Assembly (NCBI RefSeq): GCF_933775445.1
Contig: NC_065874.1
Location: forward strand, 19,549,001-19,613,000
DNA from: Argentina anserina
Lineage: Eukaryota; Streptophyta; Magnoliopsida; Rosales; Rosaceae
Direction: 5' to 3'
Length of the DNA stretch: 64,000 nucleotides
Of this stretch, positions 23,223 through 34,693 are shown piece by piece. The position numbers and the translations under genes are program-made. Numbering within the stretch: position 1 is the first letter of the stretch; every line of letters starts with the position of its first letter. The notes below the pieces were generated by a model. That model was not told the origin of the DNA and did not search any database. It saw nothing but the letters and a program-made list of their open reading frames with translations.

Positions 23223-25126
23223 CTAATAGAAACTACATTCCAACACCTTTAAAGCTGTTCTACGAGGCCCAAAATGACCTCCACGTGCCTCACTATGACA
23301 GAAGTTAAGAATTGACCTATGCTCATTCTCTGGGACACATCTCCTAATGACTTGATCACTACATTGTTTCCAGAAATAAGGTTCATCCCAAATATAGTAT
23401 CTAGCCATTTTCTTCAATTTAGCCTTATTAGCATGCGAAAGTGTACTAGGAAACTCCTTAGTAACTAAATAATTGACAATATCGGCATACCAAGGCACAC
23501 TTACCTCCATCCCAAAGACTTGCTCATCTGGGAAAGTCTCACGTAGTGGCTCTCTTTCCTCATCTCGCACGATCCTACTTAGATGATAAGCCACCACATT
23601 CTCACTTCCCTTCTTGTCTCGAATCTCAAGGTCAAACTCTTGAATCAATAGTATCAACCGGATCAATCTGGGCTTAGCATCCTTCTTTGTCATCAAATAC
23701 CTTAAGGCTGCATGATCAGAATAAACAACAACTTTAGAATGCAAAAGATATGATCGAAATTTTTCTAAAGCAAAGATTACAGCCAAAAGTTCTTTTTCCG
23801 TAGTCGAATAATTCATCTGGGCCTCATTAAGAGTCCTAGATGCATAGTAGATCACTACGGTCTTCTTTTCTCTTCTTTGGCCCAATACTGCCCCAACTGC
23901 ATAATCTGAAGCATCGCACATCAATTCAAAGGGCAGGTTCCAATCCGGAGGACAAATGAGGGTGCACTAGTCAACAATTCCTTCAACTTCACAAATGCTT
24001 TTTCACATGCATCATCCCATATGAACGACACATCTTTCTGCAATAGGGTACACATAGGTCTCGCCACCATGGAAAAATCCTTGATGAATCTCCTATAAAA
24101 TTCTGCATGACCAAGGAAAGAACGAACCTCTCTCACAGTTGTGGGAGAGGGTAAGTGATGCACAATATCAACCTTAGCCTTGTCTACCTGAATACCCTTA
24201 GCAGATACAATATGTCCTAAAACTATCCATTGATTAACCATGAAATGGCATTTTTTTCAATTAAGCACAAGGTTAGTTTCTACACACCTTTTCAATATGA
24301 ACTCTAAGTTCTCTAAACATGCATCAAAGTCTTTACCATAAACACTAAAGTCATCCATAAAAACTTCAATGATATTTTTTAGAAAGTTAGAGAAAATAGC
24401 AAGCATACATCGCTGAAACGTACCTGGTGCATTGCACAACCCAAAGGGCATGCGTCGATAGGCAAAAGTGTCAAATGGACATGTAAATGTCGTCTTCTGG
24501 TTGTAGCCACTATATCCATCTAGAAAACAAAAGAACTCGTGCCCGGCTAATCTCTCCAACATCTGGTCCATGAACGGTAAAGGCATGTGATCCTTGCTTG
24601 TTGTAGTATTCAGCTTCCTATAATCAATACACATCCTATGACTAGTCACCAACCTCTGGGGTACTAACTCATTCGCCTCATTTTTCACAACAGTCACCAC
24701 ACTCTTCTTAGGCACGACTTGCACTGGTAAAATCCACCGACTGTCCGAGATAGGATAGATCACTCCACAATCAAGCAGCTTGATCACCTCATCTTTCACG
24801 ATTTTCATCATTGGTGTGTGAAGACTCCTCTGAGCATCACATGTAGGCTTGGCGCCATCCTCTAATAAGATCCTATGAACACAAGTTGTAGGGCTTATTC
24901 CCTTGATATCCACTAAGTTCCATCCAATAGCGGTCTTGTTTCTCTTAAGTACATCAATCAATCTAGCTTCCTGCTGTTCACTCAGCGTTGATGACACAAT
25001 AACTGGTAGAGTATCATCCTTTCCAAGGTACACATACTTCAAATGCTCTGGAAGCTCCTTCAAATCTAACTTTGGGGCCTGAACCACAGATGGTAACAAT
25101 TTGTTAGTGGAAATAGGAATTGACAA
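23223..25126 (-). pseudogene. Reverse transcriptase-RNase H of element 2, broken
   Basis: The first piece (24257-25126) holds the RT palm with [33 protein letters not shown] and catalytic VFMDDFS. The next (23921-24241) continues in the same frame after a TGA in place of a tryptophan codon at about 24256. A one-base deletion near 23967, visible by comparison with the plus-strand fragment at 17360, shifts the frame before RNase H (23223-23924, with [32 protein letters not shown]). The RNase H linker reads VVAYHLSRI, with tyrosine where element 1 has aspartate. Confidence 0.92.
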
Positions 25127-25356
25127 GAAAGAGGGATACCTTTTGTATGGTTGAGCTTCAAACTCATTGACAATCTCGAAATTCTTGGGCTCAAGATCAA
25201 CCCACTCCTCTCTTGGGACACGGTCCCCATGCTTGTCAAATCCGGCCCCTTACTCCATAGCTAATTGCTATGCTTCCAACGTTTCTAACATAACCTGTGC
25301 AATAGAATCAACAACATCAATATCAAAGCACGAGTTAAGGTCAGAAACTGGGTATT

Positions 25357-26529
25357 TCATAGCCTCAAAAACTTGAAGCCGATAACATCTCCATCAAATT
25401 CCATTGATAAACTCCCATTGGCCACATCGATGCATGTCCTAGCAGTCCTCATGAACGGTCTCTCCAAAAGCAGTGGAGTTGTCTCCAAGGGTGATACCTC
25501 CATGTCAAGCACATAAAAATCTGCAGGGAAAATCAAGTGACTGACCTGCACAAGGACATCCTCAACATACCCCTTAGGGTACTTATTAGATCGATCAGCT
25601 AATTGGATAATCACGTTATCATTCTTTAAAGGTCCTAATCCTAGTGATTGATAAACATTATAAGGCATAACATTTATTGAAGCACCTAGATCAATCATAA
25701 CATTTTCGAATAACGTGTTACGAATTTTGCATAGGACAGAAAAACTTCCCGGGTCCTTCAACTTAGGGGGTAGCTTCCTTTAGATGACAGCTGAAACTGT
25801 CTCATTCATCTTCACTACTTTCTCCTCCCTAGTTTTCCTTCTTGAAGTGCAAAGTTCCTTAAGAAATTTGGCATACTTGGGAATTTGCTTGATGCACTCC
25901 AACAATGGAAGGTTAACTTCCACCTTCCTAAAGACTTCCAACACCTCCTCATCTGATTTATCATTCTTGCTCTTTGCAAACCTAGAAGGGAAAGGTACAC
26001 ACGAAACAAGATTAGTCTTAACTAAATCACTTGAGTTAGAAATCATACCTTTGGGTGCATCATGGGACGGCACCATCTCCTTCTTGGAGGTAGCTGGATC
26101 TTTCTCCAAGTCCATCTTCATAGAAATTTCGTTACTTTCACTCTCAATGACTACATCATGGGTCGTATTGGCCTTCTTTGCAACATTTGGTCTCTCCTTA
26201 AGCTCAAGCCCACTCCTTGTCAAGATAGTTTGGGCTTCCTCATTTTTTGGGTTGGGTATGACACCACTTGGCAGCTTCCCTTGCTCAGAAAATTGGCCCA
26301 TAAAGTCCACTACCTGGCCCATATGCGTTTTCAGTTCCGCAATGTCCTTTCTATTCGCTTGTTGACCCACCACCAAAGTTTGAGTGACGGTGTTCAACTG
26401 ACTTTGTCCCACAACTAATAATTTCAACAGTTCATCATAATTTGGAGTAGCAGCCACGTTTGGAGGTGGTACATTGAGTAGTGGAGCTTGTGGTCTAAAC
26501 AAACCAGCCAGACGAGGCCCAAATTGCAT
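25357..26529 (-). pseudogene. Gag C-terminus and protease of element 2
   Basis: Same frame throughout, with a TAA near 25779 splitting it after MNETVSAVI. The upstream part is the polar gag-protease linker with FPSRFAKSK and LPLLECIKQIPKYAKFLKELC. The downstream part is the protease with DLGASINVMPY and LLLERPFMRTARTCIDV; the usual glycine before RPFMRTAR is a glutamate, so even an intact frame might have reduced activity. It continues from gag in the same phase, as in element 1. Confidence 0.85.
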
Positions 26530-26545
26530 AGCATTCTGATGTGGC

Positions 26546-27792
26546 CTTAGTACATTTTTATTGTTGGACCATCGAAAGTTAGGATGATCACGTAGGCCAG
26601 GATTGTAGGTGTTTGAAAATGGGTTATACCTCTAACCTCCTTGATAACCAAGGGCATTGACTTCCTCATACCCTCCACTAGATGCAACTTGAGGACACTG
26701 ATCAGTAGGGTGCCCCTTCGTACATATTCCATAAACTTGACCTCCACTAGCCTTCATAAAATGACTCATCATCTTGGACAACTTGTCTACCTTGTCCTCT
26801 AGAGCAGAGTTCGAACTGGAATGAGTTTCATGCACCTGCCGTGTAGCACTTGCAGATGTCCCAAACTGTTGGTTGTTCATTGCTCTCTTCTCCAAAAGAT
26901 CTTTCACCACTACATTGCTCTTGTCCAAGAACGAACCACCAGCAGCTGAATCAAGGAACTCTCTTTCCATTTGTAGAAGGCCTTCATAAAAGTATTGAAG
27001 CAGTAGGCCTTCCCTAATGCCATGAGCTGGATATGATGCTATAAGAGACCTAAATCTCTCATAGTAGTTGTAAAACGACTCATCTGGCCCTTGCTTTATA
27101 CTAGTGATCTTCTTCCTTATGTGAGTGACTCTTAAAGATGGAAAGTATTTGGACAAGAATTCGTTCACCATGGTAGTCCAAGATGTGATCCTACCAGCTG
27201 GCACCTCAAATAACCATTTCTGAGCACGGTCCTCCAATGAGTAAGGAAATGCTCTCATCTTCACAATTTAAATGTCTGCTCCTCTTGGGCACATTGTCTC
27301 ACAGTTGAACTGGAACAGAGTGAGATGTTGATTAGGATCCTCACCAGAAAGACCATGAAACTTGGGCAAATGGTGCAGAAATCCACTCTTCAAAATGAAA
27401 TCACTAGTTTTTCCCTCCTCTGGGACATGATATGCAATGTTAGAGGGCGCTGTCCCACCAACTACTCCTTCAACTTGACCATTTTGTTCTCTAATTGATG
27501 ACATTACTTCTTCTTGAACTTGAACTTGAACTTCAGGTTTTGGATCAAGTAGATTGAAATTCAACTGGGCCAATGGAAATGGGCTTGTCAATAATTCCAA
27601 CTCCGGATTCTCAAAGAACAATGGATTGAGCCCACTACAACTTGATGCACTTGGAAATGGCGAAATGGACCCAAACTCTCTTTCTTCTTGAAATGAATAT
27701 GATTCAATGGAAATGTTATCAAACTGGGATGGAGGCTGAATTTTTTTCAGGCGTGCACTAATCTCTTTGGACCAACCACTAATATTAGACAT
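26546..27792 (-). pseudogene. Gag of element 2
   Basis: The ATG at 27790-27792 opens a frame with a TAA near 27265 and a TAG near 26632, all in one phase. The core (DRAQKWLFEVPAGRITSW, FLSKYFPSLRVTHIRK, YNYYERFRSLIASYPAHGI, LLQYFYEG) matches the retrotransposon gag family. The zinc knuckle reads YGICTKGHPTDQC, where the first zinc-binding cysteine has become tyrosine, so nucleic-acid binding is probably impaired. Sequence after the knuckle (NTYNPGLRDHPNFRW) is shared with element 1. Confidence 0.88.
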
Positions 27793-28875
27793 TCATTAGT
27801 CTGAAAAGAATACATATATATTAATAGCTTTACAAAGTATGAAATAAAGTATAAGTAAATATTAAATTTTCCTTTCTTTTTCTTTATTCACAACATAACT
27901 CTTCTTTCTTTTACAAAATTTCGTTTCTTTTGTTGTGTTTCATCTATAATTCGAAAATTACAAGTGTAGGAGTATAACTAAGTCTAATTGATTTTATTCA
28001 CACACAATCCTAACTTTTAAGGTACGTGGAGCAGAGGAGCTAACTGTGCAATGGACTGAAACAGCCCAAGGTAAGTGTCTTGCTTTATCCGATATACCTT
28101 AAAAATTAGAATATCATTATCTTTTGAAGCTATTTACATCTATTTATACAAAGTTATTTTCTAAGTTATAAAGCGAGGTGGATGTGCGGCCTAAGTATGT
28201 CGTCTAGACACAAACTCATTCCTTTGTTTCAGAAAGCTGGATAGCTAGAATCAGAGATGGTCACAAGGCATAACTCATTTGTTGGACACCACGGAGACCA
28301 CATCCTCGAAAGGATGTTTTCCCTATCGACTCCATCACCGAGAGGTATGTCAGTCTATGGGCCTCTGGGATCTAATTTTGTAAACTTTGAACCAGGGTAA
28401 TGAAAATAGCAAGCCCCTTACTCAGCTCGGAATAACTTTGTGTGTTAGACTGGCCCCAAAGTGTTAATAAAAGCCGCCCTCAACCCCAAGTGACATTTGC
28501 AAGGTACAAATGGAGGGTTAAGGCTAATATTAACAAAATGGACTTTACCTATTCCGTTCACCTTATAACTTACAATAAACTAAGCATAAATAAACATTTA
28601 GCTTCCTTAAAAAGAATATAAAAAAATAAAAAATAAAAAAAATTTAACTATGTGTAACAAGTTTCCTATAGGCATACTACTACATATATATACAAATAAC
28701 AACACAAACCTATCCCAAATTTTTTTCGTTCTATACTTTTTTTTTTTAGTCTCCTTTCGAATTACTATTCATAGAAGTACTATTTACGATTACTATTCAC
28801 AGAAACCAAAATACAATTATACAATTCATAATATAACACAATAGTGACACTTGAAAGCATTGAGAATTAATCAAT
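27793..28875 (-). promoter_or_regulatory. Untranslated leader of element 2
   Basis: About 1.1 kb without a supported ORF between gag and primer site. The part at 28150-28560 matches the leader of element 1. It carries the hairpin listed separately. The rest (27793-28140 and 28565-28870) is AT-rich and not recognisably shared. Confidence 0.7.
28463..28534 (-). ncRNA. Predicted conserved leader hairpin of element 2
   Basis: The outer stem GTTAATAAAAGCC (28463-28475) with GGCTAATATTAAC (28522-28534) is identical to that of element 1. The inner stems are AACCC/GGGTT (28482-28486 with 28515-28519) and CATTTG/CAAATG (28494-28499 with 28507-28512) around a 7-base loop. The inner sequences are unlike those of element 1, yet they pair fully. 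Confidence 0.62.
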
Positions 28876-28893
28876 TCCCCGGCAACATCGCCA
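28876..28893 (-). promoter_or_regulatory. Primer binding site, tRNA-Asp type (element 2)
   Basis: The minus strand reads TGGCGATGTTGCCGGGGA, three bases inside the LTR. It differs at two positions from the perfect tRNA-Asp complement. Same primer class as element 1. Confidence 0.82.
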
Positions 28894-28896
28894 AAA

Positions 28897-30712
28897 TGAT
28901 AGATCGTTGGTTAGAACGTCTATAAAATACCCTGAAAAACATCATCGTTAGTATAAAATAAGCAGGGATCGTTCAGTCTGGGGAATCAAAAGGGCCTCAA
29001 AACTTATCATGTTAATGGGGGATTTGATTTGGATTCTAAAACTACAACTTAAAATAAATACTAAATTACTTATATACAATTGATCTACCACTCATTACAT
29101 AACCAAAACACGAATTCTACTCAAGAAACATGTATGACACGTATAGAACAACATATAGGCAGCAAATTATTTCGATTCTTCTTAAGTCCATTTCAATTCC
29201 AATTCTAATTAGAGTCCGAAGCGGTTCATCTAATCGTTAAGACTTCTTAGTTATTTAGAATCAACGAAGCGTTCAATCCTAAACATATGCTACAAAGAGT
29301 TCAACATAACAAAGCGTACTAGTTAAACAACAAAGTAGCACATAAGCACAATAAGTCGAATTGGAAACATGTAAGCAAGCATGGCGTCACTCATCTTGAT
29401 TAGACATGTAAATTCCTAGAACTATCAATAATTTAAACACGAAGCGCATATTCAATCAAAGAACACTCTGGTGAATTAAATCGCAACCTTGGGAGAACCA
29501 TGGCCTTGGCTTCCTCAAGCATTGATTTAGATGCACAAGTTCATGGCATAAATTGAAATAAAACCTAAATTAATTTCGAAAATACTACTGCCCTAAGCTA
29601 TTACACACGGCATACATACATATTTCATGAGTTCATACAATCAAAACATAAAACCAAAGAACTCTGAATTTATATTCTTCATATATGAAACTGAAAATAA
29701 CATCCAATAATTCATTCATAGAATTCGAAAATTGCAGAAAATAAAAACAAAGATAATTACAAGCCATGGATGAATCACACATTAGAAACCTTGAAAGATG
29801 GAGCAAGATGAATTCGGATTTGGAGAGACAAGAGGGGGAGCACGGCTTGGTGGAGATGGATGAAGTTTTTGGCTTGAATTTTCTGGATATTTTTGGGCAG
29901 AATTTCGGCTTGTTTGTGAAAGAATGGAGATGCCAAATATGAAGGGAGGCTGTGCCTTTTATAGAGGAAGGAGGAGAGGAGGGGCTGCTAGGGTTTTGAT
30001 GGGCTTCACCATCAAGGATGAACGGCTGTGATTATTTTGCTTGAATATATCGAATGGCTGCCCTTCTTTTCCTTGTAGAATAAGCTTTTATATCCTATTT
30101 CTTCTAGGGTTACCAGGCATGGGCTCTGCTCCTTCTCCTTGGCTGAATTGATAAGCACAGCATTGGACTCCTTTTTCTTCTTGGATATGGGCTGAAACCG
30201 TGAGTCTTCTCTAGCTTCCTTAACAAGCTTTGCCGTGCCTTATCCTCTTAAGTCTCCTTTTGCACGGCTTGGACTCCTACAAATCCTCAAGGGTCTTGCA
30301 CGGCTGTGATCTCCTTTATTCCTTGCAATTATCTCTTAAATCTGAAAATAAGAAAAGAAAACATAAGTAAGAGATAATTATTTTCGAAAATTATGTCTTA
30401 ATATAGACATTTGTTATCTTAAAAAGACACATGTAATAGATGAGCTCAACTAGATTAGGAAAGTTTCTAATTTGCAAAAAAAAGAAACTTAGTAGAATAA
30501 GTAAGTTACTAGAACATGAAAGTTCAATTAGGAAAGTTTCGTAATAAGAGTTTGAGTTCAAGTAGGACTTTCCAAAATGGTAAGTTTCCTAGTCTAACAA
30601 GGATTCCTAATGCAAACAGGACTCTCAAGATATCGCCAATGCAAACAGGACTCTCAACACATTCAAGCATTGCTCCGAGCCTTACTTGAAATCTAAAACA
30701 ATCATCTTATCA
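28897..30712 (-). repeat. 5' LTR of element 2
   Basis: The left end, next to the primer site, is TGATAGATCGTTGG (minus ...CCAACGATCTATCA), giving a CA end. The right border, where minus TGATAAGATGATTG starts, is inferred from the TG dinucleotide and the change to another LTR family at 30713. A region around 28935-28985 resembles the R/U5 block of element 1. A second LTR for comparison is not in the window. Confidence 0.7.
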
Positions 30713-31992
30713 TGCATACTCCGCGAAGCATAAGCAGAAAACTATGTTCATAGCATAAGTCTTTAATCAAACAACCTAGATATAATGCTATACTACGTGC
30801 AAACACAATAACTAAGTACTCTCTAAATCATTCAAGAAACAAACTCACTGCATGAAAACAAAATCATAGTTCAAAACTTGAATTCAATCATCTATATATA
30901 ATTCAAAAGATATATACAGCTTCATAGACAAAATTGAAATATACTTAGAACACAACCAAAACAGAAATCATCCAAGAAAAAGAACAATAGATATCGAAAA
31001 AAAAAACAAGAAAATCATAGAGTTACACTTTGAATTATCCTCTGAGGCTTAAGACAAGATAACTAAAGATCTTCAATGGAACAGATGTCCTAGGCTCCGA
31101 GCATTGGAGTAAAAAGATGGTGAATGCTGGATATTTCGCAACTAGGGTTCTTGGTGGTGAGTATGTGTTTGGGCAGAGATTTGGCTAGACCTTGTGCAAA
31201 AATTGATGATCATTCTCATGTAGATTTGTGCCTCTATATATAGGAGAAAACATGGCCCCAAGTTCTCCTCACAACCCTTAGATTAAATGAAGATGAATGG
31301 TTGAGATATTTATGCGAGCCCACTGGACCTCCGAGTAATGTTTCTCTAATAACGTCCTCTAGGAATAAGATATTTATGCGACTCTAAATTTTATGGAAAC
31401 TAGACTCATAGAGCTTTCTATTTATATATGATATGTCTTCTAATTCGTTCTGAGCTGTTCAGGGGAGTCCGTCGAAGTTGGACTATGATTCCTAACATAT
31501 TTCTAATTCTTGTATGCATTGGGCTTCTAATGCATACCTTCTTCCTCCTTGATATTCTGAACATTTATGCACGAATTATCTTCAATATACCTTGGAAATA
31601 CATCTCCAACTTGGTTTTGAAATCCAACTTCGAATAAGAGTTCATCTCTTGATTGCACACAACTAGCTTCTCCTAATGCAACTAGGAATTAGTTTGGTCG
31701 TCCCCTCTCTCCTTGTCCAACTAGGATTTGTCTTTCCTGAAAAGAATAAGAAGGTTAGAAAGAGGAAAGAACGAAAATAGGAAAGGAGAATCATGTCCGA
31801 GTAAGGAAACCTATCTCAATATGAATTTACGACACTTAGCACGTTTTCATCATCAATTCACTCATATTCGAAATAAGCTCGATCTAAACACTTATTCATT
31901 TAAAAGGAACTAAAACATATTAAATAAGAAGTAACAAAGAGTAAAAAAAGGACATATAATCATTAAGAACGTCACACTTTGTGATCCTATCA
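30713..31992 (-). repeat. Truncated Athila-type LTR relic
   Basis: From about 30735 it matches the LTRs of element 1 (shared TTCATAGACAAAATTGAAA and similar) and it ends with the family border minus TGATAGGATCACAAAGTG. The part corresponding to the first 500 bp of the reference LTR is absent, cut where element 2 begins. Confidence 0.8.
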
Positions 31993-33066
31993 CTATTGAT
32001 CCTTTATATTCTTATTTCGTCTTCTTTTTAGTTCATTGTATTAGATTTCTCTGATTACTTGTGACTCCTATGACCCAATTCGTGAGAAAGGTGTTCGGTG
32101 TTGAGGAGATCCTTATATTCTTGCGGGGGGAAGGGGGGGGGGAGGGCAGATGGCTCTAAGAGTTTAGTCTGGTAATTGATTTTAGAAGTGTGTCTGTTTT
32201 TCCTCAGGTTTATAGTAGTCCATTTTGTGGTTGACTTTGTCGATTTTCCAATAGAGTCATTTATAAGGTAGTCCGCGGGGTTTCTTCATATTTCAGGGTG
32301 AAATTCGGGACAGGTTTTGACAGTGCTTCTCCTTGAGGCTAAAATAAAACGTCTCACCGATGAAGAAAGTGAACCGGCGCACGGACTTCATGCTATAAAT
32401 CCGGATCAGGAATCAATGAAGTTAACGGAACCACTCTATTACAGCCATGAGAGACAGTACACCGAGCTCTTATCTAGCAACCAATGCCTTCCTAACAAGA
32501 TCTTCTCCATTTCGAAGTCGTTGGGGACCACGTTGACATCATCCCTCTAAGTACAAATATGAGTTACTGATGAAGAGGATTGGTTTCAGATATATGTGAA
32601 GTCTGCGACAAAGGAAGTCTGCACGGCATTTTCCATAGAGAAGGAGAGACACAGAGTAAGTGTAGTAATATTGTGTGGTGCAAACATTGAAATAAGACAT
32701 ATGAATGACAGGACCTGACTCAAGTTTCATCATGAAATTCGAAGCAAGTCTTGCAGGATCCAACTCAAGGAAAATCTACTGAAAATTTGGCATGACATTC
32801 CTTGAAAATGGATAACCTAAACTTACTCAAAATCAAAACACTTACAAATTCGCAATCCCAACCTCAACACCAGGACCCTCTGTGCTCCAAACTCCTATAA
32901 CCAAACTCCACAACTAAAACTCAAGAATAAAAATCTAATTTACAACTTGTTTGAATCCCAAGGTTATTAGAGCAGTAACTAAACCCTCATAAACAATTAG
33001 GCAGAAGCTGCAAAGATGACTATACCAAAACTTCAGGTACCCTTGACCTCATCTAGCTTTTACTGC
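31993..33066. other. No clear gene; decayed LTR end, G-run and an unknown frame
   Basis: 32125-32145 is a run of guanines broken only by AA and A. 32146-32325 resembles the right end of the long LTR family (compare 20930-21096) in very diverged form. A 77-codon frame at 32317-32550 (plus) has an ordinary amino acid mixture but no motif I recognise. It could be a fragment of a former gene or chance. The rest shows nothing. Confidence 0.4.
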
Positions 33067-34693
33067 TGATAGGATCACAAAGTGTGACGTTCTTAATGTA
33101 TAAATGTCATATTCTTACTCTTTGTTACCTCTTATTTAGCATGTTTTAGTTTATTTTGTTAGAATAAGTGTCTAGGTAGAGCTTAAGTCATATATGAGTG
33201 AATTGATGCTGGAAATGTGCTAAGTTTTAAGAATCCTTGTTGAGATAGGATTCCTTGTTTAAGTAGGATTCAACATTTCCTATTTCTTTATTTCTAACAT
33301 ACTGATTCTTATTAGGAAAGACAAATCCAAGTTGGAGATGGATTTTCCAAGGTGTTATGAAAGAGATTTTTATGCATATAAATCATAATTAAAAAGGATA
33401 AGAAGATATGCACTTAAAAGCCCAATCCATGTAAGAATCAGAAATCTGCCAGGATTCGTAGTCAAACTTCGACATGCTCCCCTGGATAGCTCAGAACGAA
33501 TTAGAGGACGTGCCATATATGGATAGAAATCTCTATGAGTCTAATTTCCATAGGATTTAGAATCACATCAATATATGTTTCTTAGATAAAATTATGACCG
33601 AATCTTTATTTGGAAGTCCAATGGGCTCAGCCGAATTACCTCAGCCATTGATTTGCTTTTGATCCAAGAGTTGTGAGGGAAAGTTGGAGCCTTGTTTCTC
33701 CTATATATAGAAGCACGAATCTATATCAGAAATCGTCATCAACCTTGCGACATATACTAGCCAAAGATCTACCGAATTTCATACTCACCAATTTAGAAAA
33801 TCCTGAAAACCGATTTCTCCATACCTTCACCACCATATCCCTACGTGGTCATCCATTCTCTAGAAGACTTGTTTTCTCCTTTGTGACACCGAGTAGGAAA
33901 TCATAAAGTGTAACCATGATCCTTCAAGTTTTGATTTCGTGTGTTAATTTATGTTCTTGGACGATTATGTATTTAGTTTTGTTAATTTATTTCGATTTTG
34001 TCTATGAAGTTATTTATTGATTTCGAGTTATATGAAGATAACAATTTTCTGTTTTTGTTTTATGATCTTTTGGTTTTCTGCCGATCTTGTTATTGAATGA
34101 TTTCGATGTGTAAGTGTTATGTATGTGAGTAGTAGCATGATATTTAGGTTGTTGGATTAAAGACTTGTGTTATGAACATGTTTATCTTTTCTATGTAGTG
34201 TTGAAATTGCATGATTGTTTGGTTAAGTAGGTGACATGCTTAATGGATTCAATATGCGTGGCTTTGGAGTTGCATGGTATGATAAGTATGTTAGATTTCA
34301 ATGAATGACGAGTAGCAATATTTGAATGTGCTAAGTGTCTATGCATATAGAAAGCCGAGTATGAGCCTAGATTGCATGATCCAACCTTAGTTGTTCTTGA
34401 CTTGTTCCGGCATGTACCTTAGGGAGAATGAAACTTGATTTTCGTTGGCTTTGTGTAACTTGTTTGGTGATTGCTTGTGTTGGTTGGTTGATCACATATA
34501 TATAGTAGTTTAGGATTTATTTTTCTATTCTTATAACCATATCTATCAAATCTTTTATCTTTTGTGAATTCATTGTTAATTGATTGTGATTCAGTCCCTG
34601 GTTGGATCCCCGGTTTGTAACGATACCCTCTTGATTTATACTACTAATGATGTTTATATGGTTGATATTGATGTCGAGTAATTGAACCGATCA
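33067..34693 (+). repeat. Solo Athila-type LTR, plus strand
   Basis: Starts TGATAGGATCACAAAGTG and ends near GATGTCGAGTAATTGAACCGATCA, corresponding to the two ends of the element 1 LTR in opposite orientation. No internal sequence is attached on either side. Flanks are ACTGC and CTTGC, alike in the last three bases only, so the target duplication is decayed or one end is misplaced. Confidence 0.8.

Larger units (their letters stand above)
21097..30712 (-). mobile_element. Second Athila-type Ty3/gypsy element, 3' LTR lost (element 2)
   Basis: The minus strand carries one LTR (28897-30712), a primer site, leader, gag, protease, RT-RNase H, integrase and non-coding 3' DNA, then breaks off at the long LTR ending at 21096. 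Its proteins are clearly related to those of element 1, but the LTR is a different family. All coding parts are interrupted. To the right, the sequence from 30713 looks like the right part of an older Athila-type LTR, so element 2 probably inserted into that LTR (ends TATCA|TGCAT). The matching left part and the 3' LTR are gone. Confidence 0.88.
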
